DNA from: Bacteroides ndongoniae
GTDB lineage: Bacteria; Bacteroidota; Bacteroidia; Bacteroidales; Bacteroidaceae
Reading direction: 5' to 3'
DNA: 64,000 nucleotides
Assembly (NCBI RefSeq): GCF_900108345.1
Contig: NZ_FNVV01000014.1
Span: forward strand, 1,223,663 to 1,287,662
Shown here: positions 1 to 8,361 of the stretch, piece by piece
How positions within the stretch are numbered: the stretch's first letter is position 1
How the letters are laid out: every line of letters begins with the position of its first letter
Translations under genes and position numbers: made by a program
The notes under the pieces: model-generated
What the model was told of the DNA's origin: nothing
The model's database searches: none
Seen by the model: the letters and a program-made list of their open reading frames with translations, nothing else

Positions 1-852
1 TTCATGGTCGGTATTACCTATACAAAAGCCTTGAACATGGCGGCTCTGACAGCCGTATTAGTAAACATTCCAAGTAATTGGCTGCTCATATTCCATTGGA
101 ACATGGGAATAGCAGGTGCAGCCATCGCATCGTCTTTTTCCGAAGCATGCTCGTTGGCAGTGCTGGCAATCCGTGTTTCACGTATAATGGATAAAAGGCT
201 TTATGGCTTGTCTTGGAGCTTCGACAAAGGTGTATTACTCCATGTTTGTCGTGTATCCGTTTGGAGCATGTTCCATTCGTTTATCAGCGTAGCCCCTTGG
301 TTCCTGTTCTTCGTAGCAATAGAACATTTGGGAGAATTGCAACTGGCAGTGGCAAACATTCTCCGAAGCATATCTGCCCTGTTCTTTGTCATCGTCAGTT
401 CGTTTGCCACCACAACTGGCTCGTTGGTAAGCAATCTGATTGGAGCAAACGAAAGAGGACAAGTGTTTCCGCTATGCAGCAGGGTAATCCGATTAGGCTA
501 TGCCATCGGCTTACCGCTGATTACGCTTGCGTTGGTATTCCATCAGCCTGTTGTCAGTGTCTATACAGATAATTCGAATATCGTACAAACTGCATGGTTG
601 CCATTTGTGGTCATGTTGCTTAACTACGTCTTTGCCTTACCCGGTTATGTCTATATGAATGCTATAACGGGAACAGGAGCAACACGAACAGCTTTCATCT
701 TTCAGGCGACAACCATTGTTGCCTATCTGCTCTACCTGTGGGGATTGAGCTATTGGGATGTACCCCTTGCCGTTTATTGGACGGTAGAATACTTGTTCGT
801 GATTGGACTTGGGGTGCAGTCTGTTATCTATCTTAAATATAAACACTATTAA
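1..852 (+). CDS. MATE-family multidrug efflux transporter, 5' end outside window
   Basis: The reading frame is open from the first base and ends at a TAA at 850-852, so this is the C-terminal ~283 residues of a protein usually about 450 long. It consists of repeated hydrophobic helices separated by short charged loops, including a GSLVSNLIGAN segment typical of the second half of MATE exporters, which use an ion gradient to expel cationic drugs across the inner membrane. The next gene, a xenobiotic acetyltransferase, starts 12 bases later on the same strand, so the two are probably co-transcribed as a drug-handling pair. Family assignment is from overall pattern; substrate unknown. It lies outside the left att of the NBU2-like element. 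Confidence 0.82.
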   Translation, partial: FMVGITYTKALNMAALTAVLVNIPSNWLLIFHWNMGIAGAAIASSFSEACSLAVLAIRVSRIMDKRLYGLSWSFDKGVLLHVCRVSVWSMFHSFISVAPWFLFFVAIEHLGELQLAVANILRSISALFFVIVSSFATTTGSLVSNLIGANERGQVFPLCSRVIRLGYAIGLPLITLALVFHQPVVSVYTDNSNIVQTAWLPFVVMLLNYVFALPGYVYMNAITGTGATRTAFIFQATTIVAYLLYLWGLSYWDVPLAVYWTVEYLFVIGLGVQSVIYLKYKHY

Positions 853-864
853 AAACTGAATGTC

Positions 865-1500
865 ATGATGAAAAAGATATATCCACGAACAGGCGACACG
901 CAGACTGTGTACCTGAATGCGGTTGTAAAAGACCCGTCTATCGAAGTGGGCGACTACACCATCTACAATGATTTCGTATCCGACCCGTTACTTTTCGAGC
1001 AGAACAATGTGCTTTATCATTATCCTATTAACCATGAGCGGCTGATAATTGGCAAGTTTTGTTCCATTGCCTGCGGTGTGAAATTTCTGTTCAACTGTGC
1101 CAACCATATGCTAAAGTCATTATCCACCTATACTTTTCCGCTTTTTTATGAAGATTGGAATTTAGAAAAATCAGATGTAGCAACAGCTTGGGATAACAAA
1201 GGCGACATCGTGATAGGCAACGATGTATGGATAGGCTATGAAGCATTGATTATGGCTGGCGTTCACATCGGCAACGGAGCAATCATAGCCGCCCGTGCTG
1301 TTGTTACGAAAGATGTACCGCCTTATACGATAGTTGGTGGTGTTCCTGCCAAACCGATAAGGAAACGTTTTACAGACGATACAATTCAAAAAATGGAAGC
1401 ATTAAAATGGTGGGATTGGTCTTACGAGAAAATCAAGCAATGTTTGCCCTATCTTACAAGTGGAGATATTGACAGGTTATTAAAGAATGAAAATATATAG
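865..1500 (+). CDS. CatB/Vat-type xenobiotic O-acetyltransferase
   Basis: A 211-residue left-handed beta-helix acetyltransferase of the XAT group, which uses acetyl-CoA to acetylate chloramphenicol or streptogramin A. Hexapeptide repeats run through roughly residues 60-165 (IIGKFCSIACGV, IVIGNDVWIGYEALIMAGV, IGNGAIIAARAVVTKDVPPY, GVPAKPIRKRF). The inserted loop with NHMLKSLSTYTFPLF carries the histidine expected of XAT enzymes. Two adjacent ATGs (865 and 868) are possible starts. It follows the MATE gene by 12 bases. Vat-like and CatB-like members cannot be separated by eye, and some relatives are not resistance enzymes, so the drug substrate is inference. Confidence 0.85.
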   Translation: MMKKIYPRTGDTQTVYLNAVVKDPSIEVGDYTIYNDFVSDPLLFEQNNVLYHYPINHERLIIGKFCSIACGVKFLFNCANHMLKSLSTYTFPLFYEDWNLEKSDVATAWDNKGDIVIGNDVWIGYEALIMAGVHIGNGAIIAARAVVTKDVPPYTIVGGVPAKPIRKRFTDDTIQKMEALKWWDWSYEKIKQCLPYLTSGDIDRLLKNENI

Positions 1501-1595
1501 GTGTAATAACTTTCCTCTGCAAAGGAATAATTAACAATTGGGTTATAAACAGACATTTAAGCATCAACAAACAACAAATCAAGTATTTACCCCCA

Positions 1596-1644
1596 AAATC
1601 GTTACAGAAGATTTTCCCAATTTTCAGTAACGATTTAGTAACGA
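1596..1644. repeat. GTAACGA repeats, possible arm sites of another integrase
   Basis: AAATCGTTAC at 1596-1605 is the exact reverse complement of GTAACGATTT at 1627-1636, and GTAACGA recurs at 1638-1644. Three copies within 50 bases, about 125 bases left of the left att core, resemble integrase arm-binding sites. The sequence differs from the GGGTGT repeats inside the 1769-17037 element, so they would belong to a different recombinase. The rest of 1501-1768 shows no gene apart from the hairpin at 1702-1735. Confidence 0.4.
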
Positions 1645-1701
1645 AAGCATGTCAGAAGTGGCCATTTTAATGTCTTTCGGTTGTCCATCGGCTAAATAGA
1701 A

Positions 1702-1735
1702 AAAGTCCCGTAAAACGTTGATTTTACGGGACTTT
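1702..1735. terminator. Strong intrinsic terminator hairpin
   Basis: Two 14-base arms (1702-1715 and 1722-1735) are perfect reverse complements around a 6-base loop, with A-rich sequence to the left and T-rich to the right, so it could work on both strands. It lies downstream of the acetyltransferase gene and just left of the att core. Confidence 0.75.
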
Positions 1736-1768
1736 CCTTAATCTGCCTACCTAATGTCTTAGGTTTCA

Positions 1769-1781
1769 GCGGAGAGACAGG
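1769..1781. repeat. attL core, 13-bp direct repeat
   Basis: GCGGAGAGACAGG is identical to 17025-17037. After base 13 the left copy diverges from the tRNA sequence and no tRNA can be folded here, so this is the duplicated attachment core rather than a second tRNA gene. Confidence 0.8.
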
Positions 1782-1898
1782 CTCTCAAACCTACATATTC
1801 AAGAAATATCATAAAATTACAAATTACTGATAATCACACACAATTTGGAATACATAGTAAATCTAAATCTTTCTGAATATCTTTTGCTATTCCAAATA

Positions 1899-1919
1899 TT
1901 GGGTGTATATTTGGGTGTA
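1899..1919 (+). repeat. Integrase arm-type direct repeats (left)
   Basis: TTGGGTGTA occurs at 1899-1907 and 1911-1919, 12 bases apart (about one helical turn), with an inverted GCACCC at 1931-1936. The same 9-mer lies at the right end (16971-16979) with further GGGTGT copies beside it. Repeats shared by both ends and located just inside the att cores are the pattern expected of tyrosine-integrase arm sites. They lie upstream of the preferred integrase start at 1941, which argues against the longer reading frame that opens at 1845. Confidence 0.55.
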
Positions 1920-1940
1920 GAATTTCAAACGCACCCAATT

Positions 1941-3224
1941 ATGAATATCAAACGAAACATCATTTTTGCATTGGAAAGCCGGAAAAAGAACGGTGTGCCA
2001 ATTGTGGAGAATGTCCCCATCCGTATGCGCGTCATATACGCAAGCCAGCGCATTGAGTTTACAACGGGTTACCGCATCGATGTAGCCAAATGGGATTCCG
2101 ACAAGCAGCGAGTAAAGAACGGGTGTACCAACAAACTAAAGCAAAGTGCATCTGAAATCAATGCCGATCTGCTGAAATACTATGCCGAAATTCAAAATGT
2201 GTTCAAGGAGTTTGAGGTACAGGAAACCATGCCAACTACCCAACAACTAAAGGATGCATTCAACCTGCGGATGAAGAATGCCAACGAAGAACAGCAGGAA
2301 GAAGCACAGATAAGTTTTTGGGAGGTGTTCGATGAATTTGTAAAAGAATGCGGCAATCAGAATAACTGGACTGAATCCACATACGAAAAGTTTGCAGCCG
2401 TAAAAAATCACCTTAAAGAGTTCAAGGAAGATTTAACCTTTGAATATTTCAATGAATTCGGACTGAACGAATATGTCAATTTCCTGCGCGACAAGAAAGA
2501 CATGAGAAACAGTACCATCGGTAAACAAATGGGATTCCTCAAATGGTTCCTGCGCTGGAGCTTCAAGAAAGGACATCATCAGAACATTGCATACGATACG
2601 TTCAAACCGAAACTGAAAACCACCTCGAAAAAAGTAATCTTCCTGACTTGGGATGAACTGAACAAGCTGAAAGACTACCAGATACCCAAGGATAAGCAAT
2701 ACCTGGAACGTGTGCGTGATGTTTTCCTGTTCTGCTGCTTTACGAGTTTGCGGTATTCGGATGTTCGCAATCTGAAAAGAAGCGATGTGAAGTCCGACCA
2801 CATCGAAATAACCACAGTCAAGACTGCCGACAGCCTGACGATTGAACTGAACAAATACAGCAAAGCCATACTGGACAAATACAAGGACATCCATTTCGAG
2901 AATTACATGGCTCTGCCCGTCATCAGCAACCAGAAGATGAACGATTACCTGAAAGAGCTGGGCGAACTGGCAGAAATTAACGAACCTATACGTGAAACCT
3001 ACTACAAAGGAAATGAACGTATAGATGAAGTTACACCGAAATACGCATTACTCAGCACACATGCAGGAAGAAGGACATTCATCTGTAATGCACTGGCTCT
3101 CGGTATTCCTGCACAGGTTGTAATGAAATGGACAGGGCACAGTGATTATAAAGCCATGAAGCCTTACATTGACATAGCAGATGATATTAAGGCCAATGCA
3201 ATGAACAAGTTTAACCAACTCTAA
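1941..3224 (+). CDS. int: Tyrosine-type site-specific integrase of the NBU element
   Basis: About 427 residues. It catalyses att-site recombination for integration and excision of the surrounding element. The N-terminal ~100 residues look like an arm-DNA-binding domain, the middle (RDKKDMRNSTIGKQMGFLKWFLRW) is a SAM-like core-binding domain, and the C-terminal catalytic domain shows the expected residues: Arg in FTSLRYSD, HAGRRTF, GHSD and the Tyr nucleophile in PYIDIAD. An ATG at 1845 is in frame, but the 32 residues it adds would cover the arm repeats and are not family-like; the ATG at 1941 begins with MNIKRN, usual for Bacteroides integrases. It lies 160 bases inside attL and reads inward. 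Confidence 0.92.
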   Translation: MNIKRNIIFALESRKKNGVPIVENVPIRMRVIYASQRIEFTTGYRIDVAKWDSDKQRVKNGCTNKLKQSASEINADLLKYYAEIQNVFKEFEVQETMPTTQQLKDAFNLRMKNANEEQQEEAQISFWEVFDEFVKECGNQNNWTESTYEKFAAVKNHLKEFKEDLTFEYFNEFGLNEYVNFLRDKKDMRNSTIGKQMGFLKWFLRWSFKKGHHQNIAYDTFKPKLKTTSKKVIFLTWDELNKLKDYQIPKDKQYLERVRDVFLFCCFTSLRYSDVRNLKRSDVKSDHIEITTVKTADSLTIELNKYSKAILDKYKDIHFENYMALPVISNQKMNDYLKELGELAEINEPIRETYYKGNERIDEVTPKYALLSTHAGRRTFICNALALGIPAQVVMKWTGHSDYKAMKPYIDIADDIKANAMNKFNQL

Positions 3225-3290
3225 AAGTATCAGTCAGTTTCACAGATTATCCATTATTAGAGTTATCTTTGTTAAGTAATAGTTAGTGAT

Positions 3291-3680
3291 ATGGAAAATA
3301 ACAACGAACATAATATAAAGAAAGGTCATTTTGATGCCTTTGTCCATGCTGTCGGTTCGGAAATAGAACAGGCACAAATCCGGTTAATTACCGCAGCCAA
3401 TGCCCAGATGTTGTTCCATTACTGGAAAATGGGCAACTATATACTGTATCATCAAAACCTGCATGGGTGGGGAGGTAAAATTATCAAGAAGTTGGCGCAG
3501 GCAATCCGATTCAATTACCCGGAAAAGAAAGGATATTCGGAGCGTAATCTTACTTATATGTGCCAGTTTGCCCGTTTATATCCGTTAAATGTACTTCGTA
3601 GTTTTATTGAAACAGATTCAATACTGTCTGTCCCCAATATTCAAAACATTACTAATCAAAATAGAAATTCAAGCAAAATA
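3291..3680 (+). pseudogene. DUF1016 (YhcG-type) nuclease, N-terminal fragment
   Basis: About 130 residues match the N-terminal domain of DUF1016/YhcG proteins (QARIRL-like helix, LFHYWKMGNYI, LAQAIRFNYPEKKGYSERNLTYMCQFARLYP). Full-length members are about 340-370 residues and end in a PDDEXK nuclease domain. Here the frame runs into unrelated sequence near 3655-3680 and stops at 3695, inside the ribosome-binding region of mef. The matching C-terminal nuclease domain resumes around 8976. About 100 residues of the middle are missing, so the resistance block both interrupted the gene and removed part of it. It starts 66 bases after the integrase. The intact protein is probably a nuclease of unknown cellular role; this half should be inactive. 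Confidence 0.85.
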
Positions 3681-3700
3681 ATATGCAGGAGATAATATCA

Positions 3701-4918
3701 ATGGAAAAATACAACAATTGGAAACTTAAGTTTTATACAATATGGGCAGGGCAGGCAGTATCATTAATCACTAGTGCCATCCTGCAAATGGCGATTATTT
3801 TTTACCTTACAGAGAAAACAGGATCTGCGATGGTCTTGTCTATGGCTTCACTAGTAGGTTTTTTACCCTATGCGGTCTTTGGACCAGCCATTGGTGTATT
3901 AGTGGATCGTCATGATAGGAAGAAGATAATGATTGGTGCTGATTTAATTATCGCAGCAGCTGGGGCAGTGCTTGCTATTGTTGCATTGTATATGGAGCTA
4001 CCTATCTGGATGGTTATGGTAGTATTGTTTATCCGTAGCATTGGAACGGCTTTTCATACCCCAGCACTCAATGCTGTTACGCCACTTTTAGTACCAGAAG
4101 AACAGCTTACGAAATGTGCAGGCTATAGTCAGTCTTTACAGTCTATAAGCTATATTGTTAGTCCGGCGGTTGCAGCATTGTTATATTCCGTTTGGGAATT
4201 AAATGCTATTATTGCCATCGATGTATTGGGGGCAGTGATGGCGTCTATTACGGTAGCAATTGTACGTATTCCTAAGCTGGGCGTTCAAGTGCAAAGCTTG
4301 AAACCAAATTTCATAAGAGAAATGAAAGAAGGAATTGTCGTACTGAGACAAAACAAAGGATTATTTGCCTTATTACTCTTAGGAACACTATATACTTTTG
4401 TTTATATGCCAATTAATGCACTATTTCCTTTAATAAGCATGGAATACTTTAATGGAACACCTGTGCATAGTTCTATTACCGAAATCGCTTTTGCATCTGG
4501 AATGCTAGTAGGAGGCTTACTATTGGGGAGATTAGGAAGTTTCAAAAAGCGTGTACTACTAATAACAGGTTCATTTTTTATCATGGGGGCCAGTTTAGCC
4601 GTTTCAGGAATACTTCCTACAAGTGGATTTGTTATATTTGTAATTTGCTGTGCAATAATGGGGCTTTCGGTGCCATTTTATAGCGGCGTGCAAACAGCTC
4701 TTTTTCAGGAGAAAATTAAACCTGAATATTTAGGACGTGTATTTTCTTTGACTGGTAGTATCATGTCACTTGCTATGCCAATTGGATTAATTCTTTCTGG
4801 GTTCTTTGCTGATAGAATCGGTGTAAATTATTGGTTTTTACTATCAGGTATTTTAATTATTTGCATTGCCATAGCTTGCCCGATGATAACTGAGATTAGG
4901 AAATTAGATTTAAAATAA
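3701..4918 (+). CDS. mef: Mef-type macrolide efflux transporter (MFS)
   Basis: A 405-residue major-facilitator exporter with about 12 membrane helices, very close to Mef(A)/Mef(E) as I recall them (N-terminus MEKYNNWKLKFYTIWAGQAV, then VDRHDRKKIMIGADL between helices 2 and 3, PALNAVTPLLVPEEQLTKCAG). It pumps 14- and 15-membered macrolides out of the cell. The ATG at 3701 follows AGGAGA at 3688-3693 and matches the known N-terminus; the longer frame from 3683 adds six foreign residues. Base composition is AT-rich unlike the host genes, a sign of Firmicutes origin. The long upstream leader that attenuates mef in streptococci is absent: only about 20 bases before the gene look Mef-like before DUF1016 sequence begins. 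It heads the cargo block with msr(D). NBU2 is known to carry a mef variant. Confidence 0.95.
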   Translation: MEKYNNWKLKFYTIWAGQAVSLITSAILQMAIIFYLTEKTGSAMVLSMASLVGFLPYAVFGPAIGVLVDRHDRKKIMIGADLIIAAAGAVLAIVALYMELPIWMVMVVLFIRSIGTAFHTPALNAVTPLLVPEEQLTKCAGYSQSLQSISYIVSPAVAALLYSVWELNAIIAIDVLGAVMASITVAIVRIPKLGVQVQSLKPNFIREMKEGIVVLRQNKGLFALLLLGTLYTFVYMPINALFPLISMEYFNGTPVHSSITEIAFASGMLVGGLLLGRLGSFKKRVLLITGSFFIMGASLAVSGILPTSGFVIFVICCAIMGLSVPFYSGVQTALFQEKIKPEYLGRVFSLTGSIMSLAMPIGLILSGFFADRIGVNYWFLLSGILIICIAIACPMITEIRKLDLK

Positions 4919-4938
4919 ACAATATTGGAGGGATATTT

Positions 4939-4959
4939 ATGTATCTTATTTTCATGTAA
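4939..4959 (+). CDS. msrDL: MsrD leader peptide MYLIFM
   Basis: A six-codon reading frame (ATG TAT CTT ATT TTC ATG TAA) encodes MYLIFM, the known leader peptide of msr(D), preceded by GGAGGG at 4927-4932. In streptococci macrolide-dependent stalling of the ribosome on this peptide controls attenuation of msr(D). It lies 20 bases after mef and 79 bases before the msr(D) start, with an attenuator hairpin between. The exact match to the known peptide is strong evidence despite its size. Confidence 0.9.
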   Translation: MYLIFM

Positions 4960-4975
4960 TTCTTCCTGCTAAAAT

Positions 4976-4993
4976 CGCAGGGTTTTCCCTGCG
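4976..4993 (+). terminator. Attenuator hairpin upstream of msr(D)
   Basis: CGCAGGG and CCCTGCG form a perfect 7-bp stem closed by TTTT. It sits between the leader peptide and msr(D), where the family has its transcription attenuator. The run of T expected after a strict intrinsic terminator is not obvious here (GTACAAGC follows), so its termination strength is uncertain. Confidence 0.6.
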
Positions 4994-5038
4994 TACAAGC
5001 AAATGAAAACATGCGATTATAGACAGGAGGAAAATTTT

Positions 5039-6502
5039 ATGGAATTGATATTAAAAGCTAAAGACATTCGTGTGGAATTCAAAGGACGCGATGTTTTAGA
5101 TATAGAAGAATTAGAAATATATGATTATGACCGTATTGGTTTAGTAGGAGCAAATGGTGCTGGAAAAAGCACTTTACTCAGGGTACTTTTAGGAGAATTA
5201 ACTCCCCCAGGATGTAAAATGAATCGTCTGGGTGAACTTGCCTATATTCCCCAGTTGGACGAGGTAACTTTGCAGGTGGAAAAAGATTTTGCACTTGTAG
5301 GCAAGCTCGGTGTTGAGCAATTAGATATACAGACCATGAGCGGTGGTGAAGAAACAAGGCTTAAAATAGCACAGGCCTTATCGGCACAGGTTCATGGTAT
5401 TTTAGCGGATGAACCTACGAGCCATTTAGACCGTGAAGGAATTGATTTTCTAATTGGACAACTAAAATATTTTACAGGTGCACTGTTAGTTATTAGCCAT
5501 GACCGATATTTTCTTGATGAGGTAGTAGATAAAATATGGGAGCTGAAAGATTGCAAAATCACTGAGTATTGGGGAAACTATTCTGATTATCTTCGCCAGA
5601 AAGAGGAAGAACGCAAGAGTCAAGCTGCAGAATACGAACAATTTATTGCGGAACGTGCCCGATTGGAAAGGGCTGCGGAGGAAAAGCGAAAACAGGCTCG
5701 TAAAATAGAACAGAAGGCGAAAGGTGCTTCAAAGAAAAAAAGTACTGAAGGCGGAGGGCGTTTAGCTCATCAAAAATCAATAGGAAGTAAGGAAAAAAAG
5801 ATGCATAATGCCGCTAAATCCCTAGAGCACAGGATTGCAGCCTTAGGAAATGTAGAAGCTCCGGAAGACATTCGCAGAATTCGTTTCAGGCAAAGTAAAG
5901 CATTGGAGCTCCATAATCCATACCCTATAGTCGGTACGGAAATTAATAAAATATTTGGGGATAAGGCACTGTTTGAAAATGCATCTTTTCAAATTCCTCT
6001 AGGAGCAAAAGTGGCGTTAACTGGTGGTAATGGAACCGGAAAAACAACTTTAATCCGAATGATCTTAAACCATGAAGAAGGAATTTCTATTTCACCTAAG
6101 GCAAAAATAGGTTACTTTGCACAAAATGGTTACAAGTACAACAGTAATCAGAATGTTATGGAGTTTATGAAGGAGGATTGTGATTACAATGTTTCAGAAA
6201 TTCGTTCCGTGCTTGCATCCATGGGGTTTAAGCAGAACGATATTGGAAAAAGCTTATCTATTTTAAGCGGTGGCGAAATTATGAAATTATTGCTAGCTAA
6301 AATGCTTATGGGTAGATATAACATCCTACTAATGGATGAACCCAGTAACTTCCTTGACATACCAAGCCTGGAGGCCTTGGAAATACTAATGAAGGAATAT
6401 GCAGGAACGATCATGTTTATCACCCATGACAAACGGTTACTTGAAAATGTGGCTGATGTAATTTATGAAATTAAAGATAAGAAATTAAACTTAGTCCGAT
6501 AA
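5039..6502 (+). CDS. msr(D): Msr(D)-type ABC-F ribosomal protection protein
   Basis: A 487-residue ABC-F ATPase with two nucleotide-binding domains: Walker A GANGAGKST (near residue 37), signature MSGGEETRLKIAQAL and DEPTSHLDREG in the first; GGNGTGKTT (near 328), LSGGEIMKLLLAKML and DEPSNFLDI in the second. A charged, Lys/Glu-rich linker (about residues 195-270) reaches into the ribosome in this family. It has no membrane segments. Msr(D) displaces macrolides from the ribosome exit tunnel. The ATG at 5039 follows GGAGG at 5026-5030; the upstream in-frame ATG at 5003 adds 12 residues inside the attenuator and is unlikely. It is paired with mef as in streptococcal mega/Tn1207 elements. Sequence agrees with Msr(D) with scattered substitutions. 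Confidence 0.95.
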   Translation: MELILKAKDIRVEFKGRDVLDIEELEIYDYDRIGLVGANGAGKSTLLRVLLGELTPPGCKMNRLGELAYIPQLDEVTLQVEKDFALVGKLGVEQLDIQTMSGGEETRLKIAQALSAQVHGILADEPTSHLDREGIDFLIGQLKYFTGALLVISHDRYFLDEVVDKIWELKDCKITEYWGNYSDYLRQKEEERKSQAAEYEQFIAERARLERAAEEKRKQARKIEQKAKGASKKKSTEGGGRLAHQKSIGSKEKKMHNAAKSLEHRIAALGNVEAPEDIRRIRFRQSKALELHNPYPIVGTEINKIFGDKALFENASFQIPLGAKVALTGGNGTGKTTLIRMILNHEEGISISPKAKIGYFAQNGYKYNSNQNVMEFMKEDCDYNVSEIRSVLASMGFKQNDIGKSLSILSGGEIMKLLLAKMLMGRYNILLMDEPSNFLDIPSLEALEILMKEYAGTIMFITHDKRLLENVADVIYEIKDKKLNLVR

Positions 6503-6605
6503 TTATTTTACTTTTCGTATTTGACAGATCGTAAGTAGGCCGTGAAAGAGGTTATTGATTTTAACTAAACGTTAAGTAGGTTAGACCTCTAATCAGAAAA
6601 AATAA

Positions 6606-6631
6606 GGCCTTCAAGATGAATTTTGAAGGCC
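6606..6631 (+). terminator. Terminator after msr(D)
   Basis: GGCCTTCAA (6606-6614) pairs with TTGAAGGCC (6623-6631), followed by CTCTTTCC. It separates the mef-msr(D) unit from the next three cargo genes. The surrounding 6503-6732 has no other supported gene. Confidence 0.75.
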
Positions 6632-6732
6632 CTCTTTCCATAGAAATATACGTAAAGCATAAGGAACACATGGCAAAAAAGGCGTTTCTCAGCATGGGAT
6701 ATAGCTTTTGATATTGAAAGGAGTGATTCAGT

Positions 6733-7587
6733 ATGATAGATAATATTATTCAATCAGTGACAGAAAAATTATCCTCTTTGCCTTATATAGAAGGCATCGT
6801 ATTAGGGAGTTCCCGTGCAAGAGGCACCCATACAGAGGATTCTGATATAGATATCGGAATCTATTACAATTCAGAATCATTTGACCTGACAGCGATTAAT
6901 CAAATTGCTACAGAATTGGATGATGAGAATAGAAACAACCTTGTTGTACCTCCCGGAGCGTGGGGTGATTGGATCAATGGCGGCGGATGGTTAGTTATGA
7001 ACGGGTATCATGTTGATTTGATTTTACGTGATATAAAACGGGTGGAACAAATAATCAAGGATACGGAGCAAGGAATTGTTACTGCAAATTATCAGACCGG
7101 GCATCCCCATGGTTATATAAGTGCTATGTATCGTGGAGAATTGGCTATCAGCAAGATACAATATGCTAAAAATGAAAGCTTATGCGAATTAAAAAATCAG
7201 GCGGAAATTTACCCTGGTGCTCTAAAGAAGAGCTTGATAAACTTTTTTATATTTGAAGCAGAGTTCTCTTTAATGTTTGTAAAAGCAAATGCGGGAGCAG
7301 AGGATAAATATTATATTGCAGGCCATGTTTTTCGTATTATTTCATGCTTAAATCAAGTACTATTTGCATGCAATAATGCTTATTGCATTAACGAAAAGAA
7401 AGCTATAAAACTGCTTGAAACTTTTGAATATAAACCTGAAAAATATGCCGAAAGGGTTAATCATATTTTTGAAGTACTCGGTCTTTCACTTTTTGAATGC
7501 TACGATATGACCGAGAAGCTTTATAAAGAAGTGAAAAAAATTGCAACGGAGATAAATAACTTTTTAAACGAGGGGGAATTCAGATGA
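6733..7587 (+). CDS. Nucleotidyltransferase-domain protein (aminoglycoside-adenylyltransferase fold)
   Basis: A 284-residue protein whose N-terminus holds the Pol-beta-like nucleotidyltransferase signature (IVLGSSRARGTHTEDSDIDIGIYY, near residues 21-45), with Asp-x-Asp for metal binding and a third acidic position likely in YHVDLIL (near 94-100). The C-terminal half is helical, as in kanamycin- or streptomycin-modifying relatives. The reaction would be transfer of a nucleotide from ATP to a small molecule; the substrate cannot be read from sequence. It is not a close match to the ANT enzymes I know by sequence. AAAGGAG precedes the ATG. It overlaps the next gene by 4 bases, so the pair is translationally coupled. 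AT-rich, Firmicutes-like. Confidence 0.8.
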   Translation: MIDNIIQSVTEKLSSLPYIEGIVLGSSRARGTHTEDSDIDIGIYYNSESFDLTAINQIATELDDENRNNLVVPPGAWGDWINGGGWLVMNGYHVDLILRDIKRVEQIIKDTEQGIVTANYQTGHPHGYISAMYRGELAISKIQYAKNESLCELKNQAEIYPGALKKSLINFFIFEAEFSLMFVKANAGAEDKYYIAGHVFRIISCLNQVLFACNNAYCINEKKAIKLLETFEYKPEKYAERVNHIFEVLGLSLFECYDMTEKLYKEVKKIATEINNFLNEGEFR

Positions 7588-8324
7588 AAGAAAACAAATA
7601 TGATGATAATATATTTTTTCAAAAATACAGTCAAATGAGTCGCTCACAGCAGGGACTAGCCGGTGCAGGAGAATGGGAAACATTGAGAAAGCTGCTGCCG
7701 GATTTTAAAGATAAGCGTGTGCTTGATTTAGGATGCGGCTATGGATGGCACTGTATTTATGCGATGGAACACGGTGCTTCTTCTGTTGTAGGTGTTGATA
7801 TTTCTCATAAAATGCTCGAGGTAGCCAAAGAAAAAACACATTTTCCACAGGTTGAATATAAATGCTGTGCTATAGAAGATGTGGAATTCCCAGAGGAGAG
7901 TTTTGATGTAATATTAAGTTCACTTGCGTTTCACTATGTAGCAGATTATGAGATTTTAGTAAAAAAGATATATAGAATACTGAAGTCTGGTGGTAAGCTA
8001 GTTTTTACGGTTGAACATCCTGTTTTTACTGCCTATGGAACACAAGACTGGCATTATAACGAAAAAGGAGAAATACTGCATTTTCCGGTGGATAATTATT
8101 ATTATGAGGGCAAACGGACAGCTGTGTTTTTGGGAGAAAAGGTTACAAAATATCATAGAACACTGACCACATATCTAAATACACTGCTTTCAAATGGTTT
8201 TATAATAAATCATATTGTGGAGCCGCAGCCGCCGGAAAACATGATGGATATTCCGGGGATGCAGGATGAAATGCGCCGTCCCATGATGCTGATTGTATCG
8301 GCGAACAAAAAAGTGGATAGATAG
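7584..8324 (+). CDS. Class I SAM-dependent methyltransferase
   Basis: A 246-residue methyltransferase with the SAM-binding motif VLDLGCGYGWHCIYAMEHGA (near residues 46-65), the acidic motif II in VVGVDIS, and motif IV in FDVILSSLAFHYV. These place it among small-molecule methyltransferases of the UbiE/COG2226 kind, not the rRNA Erm type. The ATG at 7584 overlaps the nucleotidyltransferase stop by 4 bases and has AGGGGG upstream. Similar methyltransferases lie next to aminoglycoside-modifying genes in Gram-positive resistance clusters, which supports a shared origin for this block, but the methyl acceptor is unknown. Confidence 0.85.
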   Translation: MKENKYDDNIFFQKYSQMSRSQQGLAGAGEWETLRKLLPDFKDKRVLDLGCGYGWHCIYAMEHGASSVVGVDISHKMLEVAKEKTHFPQVEYKCCAIEDVEFPEESFDVILSSLAFHYVADYEILVKKIYRILKSGGKLVFTVEHPVFTAYGTQDWHYNEKGEILHFPVDNYYYEGKRTAVFLGEKVTKYHRTLTTYLNTLLSNGFIINHIVEPQPPENMMDIPGMQDEMRRPMMLIVSANKKVDR

Positions 8325-8361
8325 AACTAAAACACCTATAAGGTATAAATGGAGGTAATTT

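Noticed and set aside
1769..1850. Possible second tRNA-Ser at the left att
   Set aside because: Only the 13-base core matches; the anticodon and D arms are absent, so it is the att copy only.
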